Source of the DNA: Caballeronia sp. dw_19
GTDB lineage: Bacteria > Pseudomonadota > Gammaproteobacteria > Burkholderiales > Burkholderiaceae
DNA: 64,000 nucleotides
Assembly: GCF_018449515.1 (NCBI RefSeq)
Contig: NZ_JAAVUQ010000004.1
Coordinates: forward strand, 1-64,000
Reading direction: 5' to 3'
Shown piece after piece: positions 9,300 to 18,544 of the stretch (the stretch's first letter is position 1; the number at the start of each line of letters is the position of its first letter). The position numbers and the translations under genes are program-made. The notes beneath the pieces were generated by a model that had not been told where the DNA came from, did no database searches, and worked only from the letters and a program-made list of their open reading frames with translations.

Positions 9300-10723
9300 T
9301 GCAGCGTCCCATTCACGGCAAGCGTACGGATATCGGTGAAATGCCCGCGTAGCGCGGCGGCGGCTGCCATCGCGGGGCTGACGAGGTGCGAGCGCCCGCC
9401 CGCACCCTGGCGACCTTCGAAGTTACGGTTCGACGTCGACGCAACCCGTTCGCCCGGCTCAAGCCGGTCGGCGTTCATCGCGAGACACATCGAACAACCG
9501 GGGTCGCGCCACTCGAAGCCGGCCGCCATGAAGACGGCGTGCAATCCCTCGGCTTCCGCCTGACGCTTGACCGCGCCTGAACCCGGGACCGCGAGCGCCA
9601 GTCTGATGGTGGAAGCAACACGACCGCCCATCGCGCGCAACACGCTCGCCGCAGCCCTCAGGTCCTCTATCCGTCCATTCGTGCATGAGCCGATAAACAC
9701 CTTGTCAAGCGCAATGCTTTCGATAGGAGTGCCTGCCGTCAGCCCCATGTAGTCGAGCGCTCGCATACAGGACGCGCGCCGGCCCGGCTCGTCGACAAGA
9801 GCAGGATCGGGGACCGCACCGGTGATATCCGCAACCATGTCCGGCGACGTGCCCCACGTAACCTGGGGCGACAGCCCAGACACATTCATCGTGACTTCGG
9901 CATCGAATCGAGCATCCGGGTCCGACTGCAACGCCGTCCATTCGAACGCCGCGCGATCCCAGTCACTACCTTGCGGCGCGTAGAGACGTTCCCGGCAGTA
10001 CTGCAGAGTGGTCGCATCAACGGCGATCAGCCCGGCCACGGCGCCCGCTTCTATCGACATATTGCAGAGTGTCATGCGCCCTTCCATCGACAGATCTCGC
10101 ACCACCGCGCCGGCATACTCGATCGCATGGCCTGTCGCGCCAGCCGTGCCGATACGGCCGATCACCGCCAGCGCGAGATCTTTCGCGCTGCAGCCTGCCG
10201 GTAAACGGCCATCGATTGTCACCCGCAGATTCTTGCTGCGCCGGACCAGCAGCGCTTGCGTACTGAGGACGTGCTCGATCTCCGAGGTCCCTATTCCGAA
10301 GGCGAGTGCACCGAGCGCTCCATGAGTGCTGGTATGCGAATCGCCACACACGATCGTCATACCGGGCAAGGTGATGCCTAATTCGGGACCGACGACATGG
10401 ACGATGCCCTGCTGTTCGTCATCCATGCCGAGATGCACGATCTCACTCGCCGCGCAGTTCGCGCGCAAGGCATCGACCTGGATCCGCGAGATTTCGTCGG
10501 TGATACCTTCCTTGCGGCCGATTGTCGGCACGTTGTGATCGGCGACCGCAAAGTTCGCGCGCGGCCGCCACACCATGCGCCGTTCAAGGCGCAACGACTC
10601 GAACGCCTGCGGGCTCGTCACCTCGTTGATCAGATGCCGGTCGATGTACAGCAGGCACATGCCGTCCGCTTGGGTACGGATCGTGTGGGCCTCGAAGATC
10701 TTGTCATAGAGAGTACGGCCCAT
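9296..10723 (-). CDS. leuC: LeuC-type hydro-lyase large subunit (4Fe-4S)
   Basis: A 475-residue aconitase-family large subunit that would bind one 4Fe-4S cluster through C347 (IGSCTNGR) and C410 and C413 (DPGCSMC), the canonical LeuC spacing. ADHNVPT and [23 protein letters not shown] are also present. The ATG ending at 10723 follows GAAGGGAAG; an upstream in-frame start lacks a ribosome site. The first 60 residues ([18 protein letters not shown]) diverge from housekeeping LeuC. With leuD and the carrier at 10771 it forms one minus-strand operon (47-base gap to the carrier). An isopropylmalate role is possible, but the context points to a catabolic hydro-lyase such as maleate or citraconate hydratase. 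Confidence 0.88.
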   Translation of the reverse strand: MGRTLYDKIFEAHTIRTQADGMCLLYIDRHLINEVTSPQAFESLRLERRMVWRPRANFAVADHNVPTIGRKEGITDEISRIQVDALRANCAASEIVHLGMDDEQQGIVHVVGPELGITLPGMTIVCGDSHTSTHGALGALAFGIGTSEIEHVLSTQALLVRRSKNLRVTIDGRLPAGCSAKDLALAVIGRIGTAGATGHAIEYAGAVVRDLSMEGRMTLCNMSIEAGAVAGLIAVDATTLQYCRERLYAPQGSDWDRAAFEWTALQSDPDARFDAEVTMNVSGLSPQVTWGTSPDMVADITGAVPDPALVDEPGRRASCMRALDYMGLTAGTPIESIALDKVFIGSCTNGRIEDLRAAASVLRAMGGRVASTIRLALAVPGSGAVKRQAEAEGLHAVFMAAGFEWRDPGCSMCLAMNADRLEPGERVASTSNRNFEGRQGAGGRSHLVSPAMAAAAALRGHFTDIRTLAVNGTLQ

Positions 10724-10770
10724 CAACTTCCCTTCTCGGTCAATTAACAAAAGCCGTTACCGGCAGGCGC

Positions 10771-12168
10771 TCACGACGGCTTGACTGAGTGCTCGACCGG
10801 CTCGGACGACACGACGCCCGCTGCGTGATCGGCGCCGAAACGGGCGCGATACAGGATCGCCAGCACGGCCGAAAAACCCGCGACGATGACGAATGGAACC
10901 GTCGCCGCATAGAACAGGTCCGATATAGGCAAATGCATGGAGAGCAGCATTCCGCCGATAACCGGCCCCGACACCGAGCCGATCTTCCCGATCGAAATCG
11001 CGCTGCCGACACCCGCCGAACGAAACGACGTGGGATAGATCATCCCGGCCACCGCATAGAGCCCGTACTGCGCGCCGACCACGCAAAAGCCCGTGAAAAA
11101 CACGGCGATAGTGAGCCACGTCTCGGACATTCCCGTGCCCAGCAACGCGACAATCGGGCAGCCGATGGCGGGCAGCGCGATCACCGCCAACACGCCGTGA
11201 CGATCGACATAGCGGCAAAGAATCAGGCCGCCGAGCACGCCGCCAACCGAAAACATCGCGGTAATCAAGCTGGCATGCTGGGCACCGACACCGACGCCTT
11301 CCATCAGGATCGGCAGCCAGTTCTGGAGAAAATAGAGCGCCATCGAATTGGCGATGAATACAATCCACAGCAACGGCGTGATGGCGCGCAAGCCGTCGGA
11401 GAAAATCAGCTTCAATACGAAGCGCTTTTTGGTTTGCGCCACTTCATCGGCGACAAAACGCGCGTCGGCCGGGATGGTCAGCTCCGGTCGCAGACGGACA
11501 ACGAGCCGCGCCACGATCTCCGGGCTGCGCCTCTTGACCACCAGCAGTTTTGCGGACTCCGGCAGCACGAACATCAACAACGTGCCGACAAGCAGAGAGC
11601 CGACGCCACCGACCACGAACATGACCGGCCAGCCGAAGCGCCCGATCAACGCCGACGACACCAGCCCCCCCGATCCAGCGCCGATCGAGAACCCCGAGAA
11701 CATCAGCGTGACCCACGTCGCGCGCAACCGCTTGGGCGCATATTCCGCCACCAGCGCCACCGAGTTCGGGATGACGCCGCCCATCCCGAGTCCCGCGAGA
11801 AAACGCAGCAGCATTAACTGGTCGAGCGAAGTACTCCATACCGACGCCACCGTCAGCACCCCGAAAAACAGGGTGCCGGTCACGATGGCCTTCTTGCGTC
11901 CGAGACGATCGCCGAGGTACCCAAACAAGAACGAACCGATGAGCGTACCGAACAGGCCGGCGCCGAACACGGGCCCGAATCCGCCGCGGCTGACATGCCA
12001 TTCCTTGATGAGCGCGGGCGCCGCGAATGAAACGGCGGTCTGGTCGTAGCCGTCCATCAGCATGACAAGAAAGCACCAGAACAAAAGACCGACGGCAAAA
12101 CGGCCGATCTTCTGTTCTTCCACCAAATCCGCGATATTGAAAGTTCGATCTGCTTGCATGTCTTCCAT
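10771..12168 (-). CDS. AAHS-family aromatic acid:proton symporter (MFS), second copy
   Basis: A 465-residue, 12-helix major facilitator paralogous to the carrier at 2812. The two share DGYDQ-A-SFAAPA, the EQK-GRF N-terminus, VFGAGLFG-LIGS and RFLAGLGMGGVIPNSVALVAEYAPK. The motif YLGDRLGRKKAI sits between helices 2 and 3. The start is uncertain: an ATG ending at 12168 has GAGG just upstream, another ATG lies nine bases further in, and a GTG at 12210 gives a longer form. It is first in an operon with leuC and leuD, so it probably imports a precursor of the LeuCD substrate, most likely an aromatic acid or a dicarboxylate. Confidence 0.85.
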   Translation of the reverse strand: MEDMQADRTFNIADLVEEQKIGRFAVGLLFWCFLVMLMDGYDQTAVSFAAPALIKEWHVSRGGFGPVFGAGLFGTLIGSFLFGYLGDRLGRKKAIVTGTLFFGVLTVASVWSTSLDQLMLLRFLAGLGMGGVIPNSVALVAEYAPKRLRATWVTLMFSGFSIGAGSGGLVSSALIGRFGWPVMFVVGGVGSLLVGTLLMFVLPESAKLLVVKRRSPEIVARLVVRLRPELTIPADARFVADEVAQTKKRFVLKLIFSDGLRAITPLLWIVFIANSMALYFLQNWLPILMEGVGVGAQHASLITAMFSVGGVLGGLILCRYVDRHGVLAVIALPAIGCPIVALLGTGMSETWLTIAVFFTGFCVVGAQYGLYAVAGMIYPTSFRSAGVGSAISIGKIGSVSGPVIGGMLLSMHLPISDLFYAATVPFVIVAGFSAVLAILYRARFGADHAAGVVSSEPVEHSVKPS

Positions 12169-12377
12169 GGACCTCGTTGTCAGATGCGCCTCGGCTGCCC
12201 CGGCATTCACTCGTTTTTCTTCTCCGGGGCTCGACCATCGGGCCGAGGTGAATATAAAGCGCCTTGCGTTACGACAGAATCAAAAATTTGTGATCATGCA
12301 ATCGAAAACAGTGAACAAAGCCGCGAACGAAACCGCCTATCCCGTCGAGCCGGACGCCACATCCGGCCTGGGCGCTC

Positions 12378-13466
12378 TCAGAACAAGTGATTGATACCGA
12401 TGCGCGCCACGGTCTGGCTGCCAGTGCTGGAGGGCTGGTAGCCAAACTGTTCCGCTTGAGCGTTCGGTCCCGAGGCACGCTGCAACCCCGCACCCGCGTA
12501 CACCTGCGTACTCTTCGACAGGTAGTAGGTGAGGAATAGGTTGTACTGGTTGAACGTCAGGTCCTCAAAGAGCGAGCGGTTATAAGACAGGCCCAGCACG
12601 TAAATCCGTTCGCCGGTCAGGTCGATGTTCACGCCCGCCTGATAGTTGCGCTCCGAGGCACTTCCCTTCGCATTCTGTAGCTTGACGTCGGTGAACGTCA
12701 GATGCGGCGTGAACGGGCCGATCACGTAGGAGCCCGCCACAGCGATCGTGCTATAGCGTGCCGCGTTGAACAGGGTTCCCTGCTGCAACTGCTGTCCCAG
12801 TAGCGACGTAAGGCCGAAGGTACCGAACACGTCCGCGGTACGGTTGTGCGACATGGTGTAGGCCGCGCCGAACTTCAGGCTCCCTTGCGCGTATTTCGCA
12901 CCGATGCTGTACTGCCGCCCCGAGCTGAAGTTGCCCGCCTGGCCGCCGAAGCTGTTCATCGCACCGGCCTGGAAGCCATAGAAGTTCGGGGTATCGTATT
13001 TCACCGAGTTGACCAGCGCGTGCGTGTTCGCGAGGCCATCCAGGTTCCCCACGGTGTAGAACGATGAAATGCCGGGAACCGAGTTGTTGATCGCACCAAT
13101 GTACTCATAGATGTAGTCGGGAATGTTGCCTGCACTTACCGTCCCAAAGCTGTTGTTCGTGAGGCCCACCAGCGCGATCCGGTTGAAGAAACTGGTGGGG
13201 TTGATCTGCGCGCCCGTGTTGGTCAGGAAGCCCGACTCCAACCGCGCAATCACCGAATTGCCGCCGCCCAGATCTTCGACGACACGAAACCCGAAACGAT
13301 CCGGCGTGCGCTTGCCCGCCGACTCCTGGAACAGGTGGGTGCCGCGAGAGTTCGATACATAGTCCACCCCGACGTCGACGCTCCCATAGAGCGTGGCCGA
13401 AGACTGCGCCCATACGGGCGCGCTAAACACGGCGACGCTGCAGCCGATCAAAAATCGCTTTTTCAA
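12378..13466 (-). CDS. OmpC-like porin, TTG start
   Basis: A 362-residue porin of the same fold as the one at 602. I place the start at a TTG ending at 13466: GGAGA lies 5-6 bases upstream and the protein then begins MKKRFLIGCSVAVFSAPVWA, a good signal peptide followed by QSSATLYGSVDVG. The upstream in-frame TTG would put that ribosome site inside the gene. The segments FRVVEDLGGGNSVIARLE and FFNRIALVGLTNN and a terminal Phe are present. It lies upstream of, and in the same direction as, the carrier-leuCD operon and is divergent from ubiX, so it probably serves uptake of the same substrate class. Confidence 0.9.
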   Translation of the reverse strand: MKKRFLIGCSVAVFSAPVWAQSSATLYGSVDVGVDYVSNSRGTHLFQESAGKRTPDRFGFRVVEDLGGGNSVIARLESGFLTNTGAQINPTSFFNRIALVGLTNNSFGTVSAGNIPDYIYEYIGAINNSVPGISSFYTVGNLDGLANTHALVNSVKYDTPNFYGFQAGAMNSFGGQAGNFSSGRQYSIGAKYAQGSLKFGAAYTMSHNRTADVFGTFGLTSLLGQQLQQGTLFNAARYSTIAVAGSYVIGPFTPHLTFTDVKLQNAKGSASERNYQAGVNIDLTGERIYVLGLSYNRSLFEDLTFNQYNLFLTYYLSKSTQVYAGAGLQRASGPNAQAEQFGYQPSSTGSQTVARIGINHLF

Positions 13467-13771
13467 AGACGTCTCCAATTATTATTTACGTTATTCCGCT
13501 CTGATGTCGGATGAACCTGAGCGCACAAGACCTTTGCAATTTCGGGCAAGGCGGTTTTGTACGCAGCTCGGAGTGTAGCGAAGACAGATCCGCATTTGAA
13601 TCACGAATTATCGATGGATTCATCGAAGAATCCGATTACTTGACAAGGGTTTTTACCGATTAACCGTTTTAAAGAGATTAAGCATGTTTTGCTTTAGCGC
13701 CAGCGTGCTACTATCCGCCGCAAATGTGAATGCGGATCGAAAAAGCATTGACAGTGGAATCGGAGAACGTA
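13467..13771. promoter_or_regulatory. Divergent porin / ubiX promoter region with repeated module
   Basis: This gap of 305 bases contains an A+T-rich block at 13595-13690. The module at 13600-13641 (GAATTATCGATGGATTCATC, then GAAGAATCCGATTA) recurs in slightly changed form at 14572-14612 before the monooxygenase gene. Within it GATG-GATT-CATC is an inverted repeat, as expected for a LysR-type site. A TTGACA hexamer (13640-13645), offering a -35 for ubiX, follows directly. Confidence 0.55.
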
Positions 13772-14350
13772 ATGCAATCCAAAACAATCCCTCCGCGGCG
13801 CATGGTCGTCGGTATCAGCGGTGCGTCAGGCGTCGTGTACGGCGTGCGTTTGCTCCAGTTGCTAAGACAACTGGAAATCGAATCGCATCTCGTCATGAGC
13901 CGGTCGGCGCAGGTCACGCTCGCGCACGAGTCGGACTACAGCGTGGCCGACGTGCGCGCAATGGCCAGCGTCGCATACACGAACGCCGACATCGGAGCCG
14001 CGATTTCGAGCGGATCATATCCGGTGATGGGCATGATCGTCGCTCCGTGTTCGGTCAAGACGCTCTCCGAAATCGCGACGGGCATTACGGGAGCCCTTCT
14101 CCCGCGAGCCGCTGACGTCATGCTCAAGGAGCGCAGGCGGCTCGTCCTGATGGTACGTGAGACGCCCTTGCACCTCGGCCACATCCGCAGCATGGCCTCG
14201 GTCACGGAAGCCGGCGCGATTGTTTATCCGCCCGTGCCGGCTTTCTATGCGAACCCGGAATCGATCGAGGATATGGTCGACCACACGCTCGGCCGCGTGC
14301 TCGATCTGTTCGGCCTGGAGGCAAATACCGTGCGTCGCTGGGGCGTTTAA
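13772..14350 (+). CDS. ubiX: UbiX-type flavin prenyltransferase
   Basis: A 192-residue flavoprotein of the UbiX/PadC family, which prenylates FMN with dimethylallyl phosphate to make the prFMN cofactor of UbiD-type decarboxylases. VGISGASGVVYGVRLL (13-28) is the FMN-binding signature. MIVAPCSVKTLSEIATGI, DVMLKERRRLVLMVRETPLH and the C-terminal PESIEDMVDHTLGRVLDLFGL are all standard. The ATG follows GGAGAAC by 6 bases. A housekeeping copy for ubiquinone probably exists elsewhere. This one lies 9 kb upstream of a ubiD-type gene on the same strand and within the same catabolic cluster, so the two presumably work together. Confidence 0.92.
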   Translation: MQSKTIPPRRMVVGISGASGVVYGVRLLQLLRQLEIESHLVMSRSAQVTLAHESDYSVADVRAMASVAYTNADIGAAISSGSYPVMGMIVAPCSVKTLSEIATGITGALLPRAADVMLKERRRLVLMVRETPLHLGHIRSMASVTEAGAIVYPPVPAFYANPESIEDMVDHTLGRVLDLFGLEANTVRRWGV

Positions 14351-14571
14351 ACGCCGCGCCCGGACTTCCAGGCTTCCAGATCCCGAATTACATTTTGTTT
14401 TCATTCCGGTAATCCGGGTTTATCCGCGGACGCCATCGCCATGCCGAATTCAATCACGCCGATTCCACGATTATCAAATTTCGGTGATAACTCATTCGGT
14501 TTAATTTGCTTCATCCCGACGGACGGTTGTTTTAAAGTAACTGAATCAGGCATCGAGTGAGTGAACGATTA

Positions 14572-14612
14572 ATCAGAATTATCGATTGATTCATAAATAA
14601 TCTCGATTACAC
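14572..14612 (+). promoter_or_regulatory. Second copy of the GAATTATCGAT module
   Basis: GAATTATCGATTGATTCATA followed by AATAATCTCGATTAC is closely similar to the module at 13600-13641. It lies 30 bases before the monooxygenase start. The repetition before two genes of one cluster suggests a shared regulator site. The LysR protein encoded at the far end of the cluster (25234) is the natural candidate. Confidence 0.55.
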
Positions 14613-14643
14613 CGACTTTCACGATAAACAAATCGGTAGACGA

Positions 14644-15837
14644 ATGAAAATAATTATTGCTGGAGCGGGTATTGGCGGATTGACGGCTGCGCTCGCGTTG
14701 TTAAAGAAGGGCTTTGACGTCACGATTCTCGAACAGGCGCAGGCACTCAAGGAAATAGGCGCAGGCGTTCAATTGAGTCCGAATGCAACGCGGGTTTTGT
14801 ATCAGCTCGGCATAGGCGAAACGCTAGAGCACGATGCATGCGAACCCCTCGGCAAGCGGGTGAGGCTCTGGAACACCGGACAGACATGGCGGCTGTTCGA
14901 CCTTGGCACGCAGTCGCGGGAAATCTACGGCTACCCCTACTTCACGCTGCATCGCGCAGATCTGCACCGGGCGCTCGCCGAGGGCGTTGCCGCGTTGAGC
15001 CCGGACACCATCAAGCTGGGCGAGAAAGTGGCATCGGTGCATCAGGAGGCAGGCTCAGGCAAGGTGGCCGTGCATACCGTGAGCGGTGCGATCTACGAAG
15101 CGGACCTCCTGATCGGTGCGGACGGCGTTCACTCCACCGTGCGGCGCGCGCTGTTCGGCCCGGACGAGCCCGTGTTCTCCGGCGTCATGGCATGGCGCGG
15201 CGTGATTGACGCAAGCCGCTTGCCGGACCATCTGCGCGTGCCCTACGGCGCGAACTGGGTTGGCCCGGGTGCCCACGTCATCCACTATCCGTTGCGCGGC
15301 AGCACGCTGATCAACTTCGTCGGTGCAGTGGAAAAGTCCGGCTGGGAAGTCGAATCGTGGTCCGAACAAGGCACGCTCGAAGAATGTCACGGCGACTTCG
15401 CAGGATGGCATGAGGACGTTCACACGCTGATTTCCGCTATCGATATTCCCTACAAGTGGGCGCTCATGGTCCGCGAGCCGATGAACAACTGGACCTCCGG
15501 CAACATGACGCTGCTCGGCGACGCGTGCCATCCGACGCTGCCGTTCCTCGCGCAAGGCGCGGGCATGGCCATAGAAGATGGCTACCTGCTTGCAAGATGC
15601 CTCGAACGCTACGGTGCAGATCTTGCACGGGCGCTTGCGCGTTATGCGGAGTTGCGCCTGGAGCGAACAGCACGTGTCGTGCGCGGATCGGCCGCCAATG
15701 CCACTCGCTTTCATAATCCTCAACTCGCCGACGCTGAGGGTGCCGCCGCGTATGTCGATCGGGAATGGACCGAGGAACGCGTGAAGGAACGGTACAACTG
15801 GCTGTTCGAATACAACGTGGACACGGTCGAAATCTAA
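14644..15837 (+). CDS. FAD-dependent aromatic monooxygenase (salicylate / 3-hydroxybenzoate / 6-hydroxynicotinate hydroxylase type)
   Basis: A 397-residue group A flavin hydroxylase that uses NAD(P)H and O2 to hydroxylate a phenolic or hydroxy-heteroaromatic acid. GAGIGG at 7-12 is the FAD dinucleotide fold, LLIGADGVHSTVR is the DG motif, and GDACHPTLPFLAQGAGMAIEDG is the second FAD motif. The length matches salicylate 1-hydroxylase, 3-hydroxybenzoate 6-hydroxylase and NicC, which I cannot tell apart from sequence alone. The ribosome site is weak. The repeated module lies just upstream. It opens a seven-gene plus-strand run with the VOC and FAH genes next, so its product probably feeds ring cleavage. 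Confidence 0.88.
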   Translation: MKIIIAGAGIGGLTAALALLKKGFDVTILEQAQALKEIGAGVQLSPNATRVLYQLGIGETLEHDACEPLGKRVRLWNTGQTWRLFDLGTQSREIYGYPYFTLHRADLHRALAEGVAALSPDTIKLGEKVASVHQEAGSGKVAVHTVSGAIYEADLLIGADGVHSTVRRALFGPDEPVFSGVMAWRGVIDASRLPDHLRVPYGANWVGPGAHVIHYPLRGSTLINFVGAVEKSGWEVESWSEQGTLEECHGDFAGWHEDVHTLISAIDIPYKWALMVREPMNNWTSGNMTLLGDACHPTLPFLAQGAGMAIEDGYLLARCLERYGADLARALARYAELRLERTARVVRGSAANATRFHNPQLADAEGAAAYVDREWTEERVKERYNWLFEYNVDTVEI

Positions 15838-15868
15838 CCCGCTTTCCCGGTCATCAAGGAGACAAACA

Positions 15869-16393
15869 ATGTCCAAGCTTCCGCCCGTTCTAGGCCTGCA
15901 TCATTTCGCGTGGCGTTGCCGTAACGCTGAAGAGACGCGCAAGTTTTACGAAGACCTGCTCGGTCTGCCGCTGGTCCACGTCATTCGTCTGGACCACGTG
16001 CCGAGCACCGGCGAATACTGCCCGTACGTGCATCTCTTCTTTGAAATGGCGGACGGTTCGAACATCGCGTTCTTCGATCTCGGTGACAACACCGCCGCGT
16101 TGCCGTCGTCGAATACGCCGCCCTGGGTCAACCACATCGCGTTGCGGCTCGGCGCGCTCGACGAACTCGAGTTCATGAAGAAGCGGCTCCTGGACGCCGG
16201 TGTAGAGGTGCTGGGTGCGACGGATCATCATTTTGTACAGTCCATCTATTTCTTCGATCCCAACGGCATCCGCCTCGAACTGACCGTACCGACTGCGCCC
16301 GCGGAGCAACTGGCGGGCTTTAGAGCCGACGCCCGTCTCACGCTCGACGCATGGACCGAGGAAACCGCAAACCTGCAGAAGCGGCCGGCATGA
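15869..16393 (+). CDS. VOC-family protein, possible ring-cleavage dioxygenase or isomerase
   Basis: A 174-residue vicinal oxygen chelate protein with two beta-alpha-beta-beta-beta modules. Candidate metal ligands are H12 (GLHHFAW), H89 (VNHIAL) and E137 (RLELT), the H-H-E arrangement shared by glyoxalases and small type I extradiol dioxygenases. AAGGAGA precedes the ATG. It sits 31 bases after the monooxygenase gene and overlaps the FAH gene by ATGA. No other ring-cleavage enzyme is encoded in this cluster, so an oxygenase role is attractive, but the sequence does not prove it. Confidence 0.8.
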   Translation: MSKLPPVLGLHHFAWRCRNAEETRKFYEDLLGLPLVHVIRLDHVPSTGEYCPYVHLFFEMADGSNIAFFDLGDNTAALPSSNTPPWVNHIALRLGALDELEFMKKRLLDAGVEVLGATDHHFVQSIYFFDPNGIRLELTVPTAPAEQLAGFRADARLTLDAWTEETANLQKRPA

Positions 16394-17733
16394 TTTCATT
16401 GAATCCGACACATGATCCCGAGCGCCGCAGCTGGATCGAATCAGCCAACGCGCCCGGCAGCCACTTCCCGATTCAGAATCTGCCCTTCGGCGCATTTACC
16501 CGCGATGGCCGCGCGCGCACGGGCGTGGCCATCGGCGAGCAGATTGTCGACCTGCACGCGCTGGCAGAAGCCCGGCTCGTGGACGGCGATGCGCTGATCG
16601 CCTGCACGGCGGCATCAGCATCGGGGAACGGCACGCTCAACGATCTGATGGCGCTCGAGCCCCGCTACGCGTCGGCGCTGCGCCACGCGCTGTCTGGCCT
16701 GCTGAGCCGCGATACGCCGCTGCCTGGCCGTCTGCGCGAGCTTGAAACCCTCATCCTGCCACGCATGTCCGATGTCGAGATGCGGCTCGCATGCGATATC
16801 GGCGATTACACCGACTTTCTGACGTCGCTGCATCACACCGAGCGGCATGGACGCTTCAAGGGTCTGGCTGATCCGCTGCCGGCTGCGTTCAAGTCGCTGC
16901 CTATCGCCTATCATGGCCGGGCTTCGTCGATTCGCGTGAGCGGCGGCAATGTGCGGCGCCCGTACGGCCAATATCGCGACGCGGAAGGTCAAGTGCGCTT
17001 CGGTCCCGCGCCGGCGCTCGACTTCGAACTGGAACTGGCGGCGCTCATCGGGCGCGGCAACGATCCCGAACAACCGATCAATATCGAGCGCGCCCTCGAC
17101 CACGTGTTCGGCTACTGCCTGCTCAACGACTGGTCCGCGAAAAGCATTCAATGGTTCGAACAGGTATTGGGGCCCTTCCTTGGTAAGAGCTTTCATTCCA
17201 GCGTGTCGCCGTGGATCGTGACAGAAGAGGCGCTTGCGCCGTTTCGTATTGCGGCACCGGCGCGCGCGGCCGGCGACCCCGCCGCGCTGCCGCATCTCGA
17301 CGGCGAAGCGGACCGCCGTGCGGGCGGTATCGATATTGAACTGGAAGCGTATCTGAGCACTGCGCGCATGCGCTCAGCGGGTACAGCGCCGGCACGCATC
17401 ACGCTCACGCATCTGGGCAACCTCTACTGGACGTTCGCGCAAATGATCGCGCATCACACCAGCAACGGCTGCAACCTGCGCACCGGCGACCTGCTCGGCA
17501 GCGGCACCATTTCAGGCGCGGAAGATGTCTCGCGGGCCTGCCTCACCGAGCTGACGAACGCCGGCAAGGACCCATTGCAACTGCCTGGCGGCGAGACCCG
17601 CATTGCACTCGAAGACGGCGATGAAATCACGCTGACCGCGCGTGCCAGCCATCCGGGCGCGGTATCGATCGGATTCGGCGAATGCCGCGGCCGCATTGTC
17701 GCAGCGCACGCCCTGCATACAGGCGAAAAATGA
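16390..17733 (+). CDS. Fumarylacetoacetase-like hydrolase
   Basis: This 447-residue protein has the two-domain layout of true fumarylacetoacetate hydrolase: an N-terminal beta-barrel domain and a C-terminal FAH catalytic domain. Residues matching the catalytic and metal sites are D142 and H149 (CDIGDYTDFLTSLHH), E213 and E215 (DFELELAALIG) and D247 (LLNDWSAKS). PIAYHGRASSIRVSG and RRPYGQ are near-diagnostic. It would cleave a C-C bond of a beta-diketo acid formed by ring opening. No homogentisate dioxygenase is present, so the substrate may be another ring-cleavage product. It overlaps both neighbours by ATGA. Confidence 0.88.
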   Translation: MISLNPTHDPERRSWIESANAPGSHFPIQNLPFGAFTRDGRARTGVAIGEQIVDLHALAEARLVDGDALIACTAASASGNGTLNDLMALEPRYASALRHALSGLLSRDTPLPGRLRELETLILPRMSDVEMRLACDIGDYTDFLTSLHHTERHGRFKGLADPLPAAFKSLPIAYHGRASSIRVSGGNVRRPYGQYRDAEGQVRFGPAPALDFELELAALIGRGNDPEQPINIERALDHVFGYCLLNDWSAKSIQWFEQVLGPFLGKSFHSSVSPWIVTEEALAPFRIAAPARAAGDPAALPHLDGEADRRAGGIDIELEAYLSTARMRSAGTAPARITLTHLGNLYWTFAQMIAHHTSNGCNLRTGDLLGSGTISGAEDVSRACLTELTNAGKDPLQLPGGETRIALEDGDEITLTARASHPGAVSIGFGECRGRIVAAHALHTGEK

Positions 17734-18494
17734 CTGCACTCAACGGATTTTTGAAAGTAGGCGATGGCCCGCGCAAAGTGCTCGCGATGAACGGCTGGTT
17801 CGGCAGTTCCGCCGACTGGGCGCCGATACTGCCGGCGCTCGACCTGGACGCGTTCACCTACGTTTTCTTCGACTATCGCGGCTATGGCCGTTCCATCGAG
17901 CGCGACGGCGAGTACACGTTCGCTGAAGCGGCCGCCGATGTAGTCGCACTGGCCGATCACCTGGACTGGCAGCGTTTCAGCCTGCTAGGCCATTCGATGG
18001 GCGGCATGGCGATGCAGAAAGTGCTGCTCGCCGCGCCTGAACGGATTGAGCGGATGGTGGGCATCGCGGCGGTGCCTGCATGTGGATCACGAATGGATGC
18101 TGCGCGGCTGGCTGGGTTCGAACGCGCGGTCGATGACATCACCGTGCGCGCGGGCATTATCGACTTTTCTACGGCCAGGCGTTTGTCGCCGGCGTGGAGC
18201 ACCCGCCTCGCACAGGAATCGGCTCGCCTGTCGCGACCCGAAGCCTTCGCGGGTTATCTGCCGCAATGGGCGGCAAGCGACATGTCGGCGGAGGTGGCGG
18301 GCAACGCCGTACCGGTGAAAGTGTTCATAGGAGAGCATGATCCGACTTTGACTCCTGAGCTGATGCGCAGCACGTGGCTTACGTGGTACCGCAACGCCGA
18401 GATGGAAATCCTGCCGAATGCGGCACACTATCCCATGCACGAAGTACCGGTCGCCCTTGCAACGGCGCTGGAAATTTATTTGAAGCGGGCGTAA
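17730..18494 (+). CDS. Alpha/beta hydrolase
   Basis: A 254-residue alpha/beta hydrolase with nucleophile S89 (GHSMGG), acid D204 (GEHDPT) and base H233 (NAAHYPMHE), a complete triad. The size fits enol-lactonases and meta-cleavage C-C hydrolases. Its ATG overlaps the stop of the FAH gene. In this setting it may hydrolyse a lactone, ester or ring-cleavage intermediate, but nothing in the sequence names the substrate. Confidence 0.85.
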   Translation: MTALNGFLKVGDGPRKVLAMNGWFGSSADWAPILPALDLDAFTYVFFDYRGYGRSIERDGEYTFAEAAADVVALADHLDWQRFSLLGHSMGGMAMQKVLLAAPERIERMVGIAAVPACGSRMDAARLAGFERAVDDITVRAGIIDFSTARRLSPAWSTRLAQESARLSRPEAFAGYLPQWAASDMSAEVAGNAVPVKVFIGEHDPTLTPELMRSTWLTWYRNAEMEILPNAAHYPMHEVPVALATALEIYLKRA

Positions 18495-18544
18495 GACCGG
18501 ACAGCGCGTCAATAGTCCGGCGCCGCAATCCGCAGGAGACAAGC

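Noticed and set aside
8664..10723. Leucine biosynthesis operon
   Set aside because: No leuA, leuB or related genes are adjacent, and the operon leader is an aromatic acid-type carrier. The leuCD name refers to family only.
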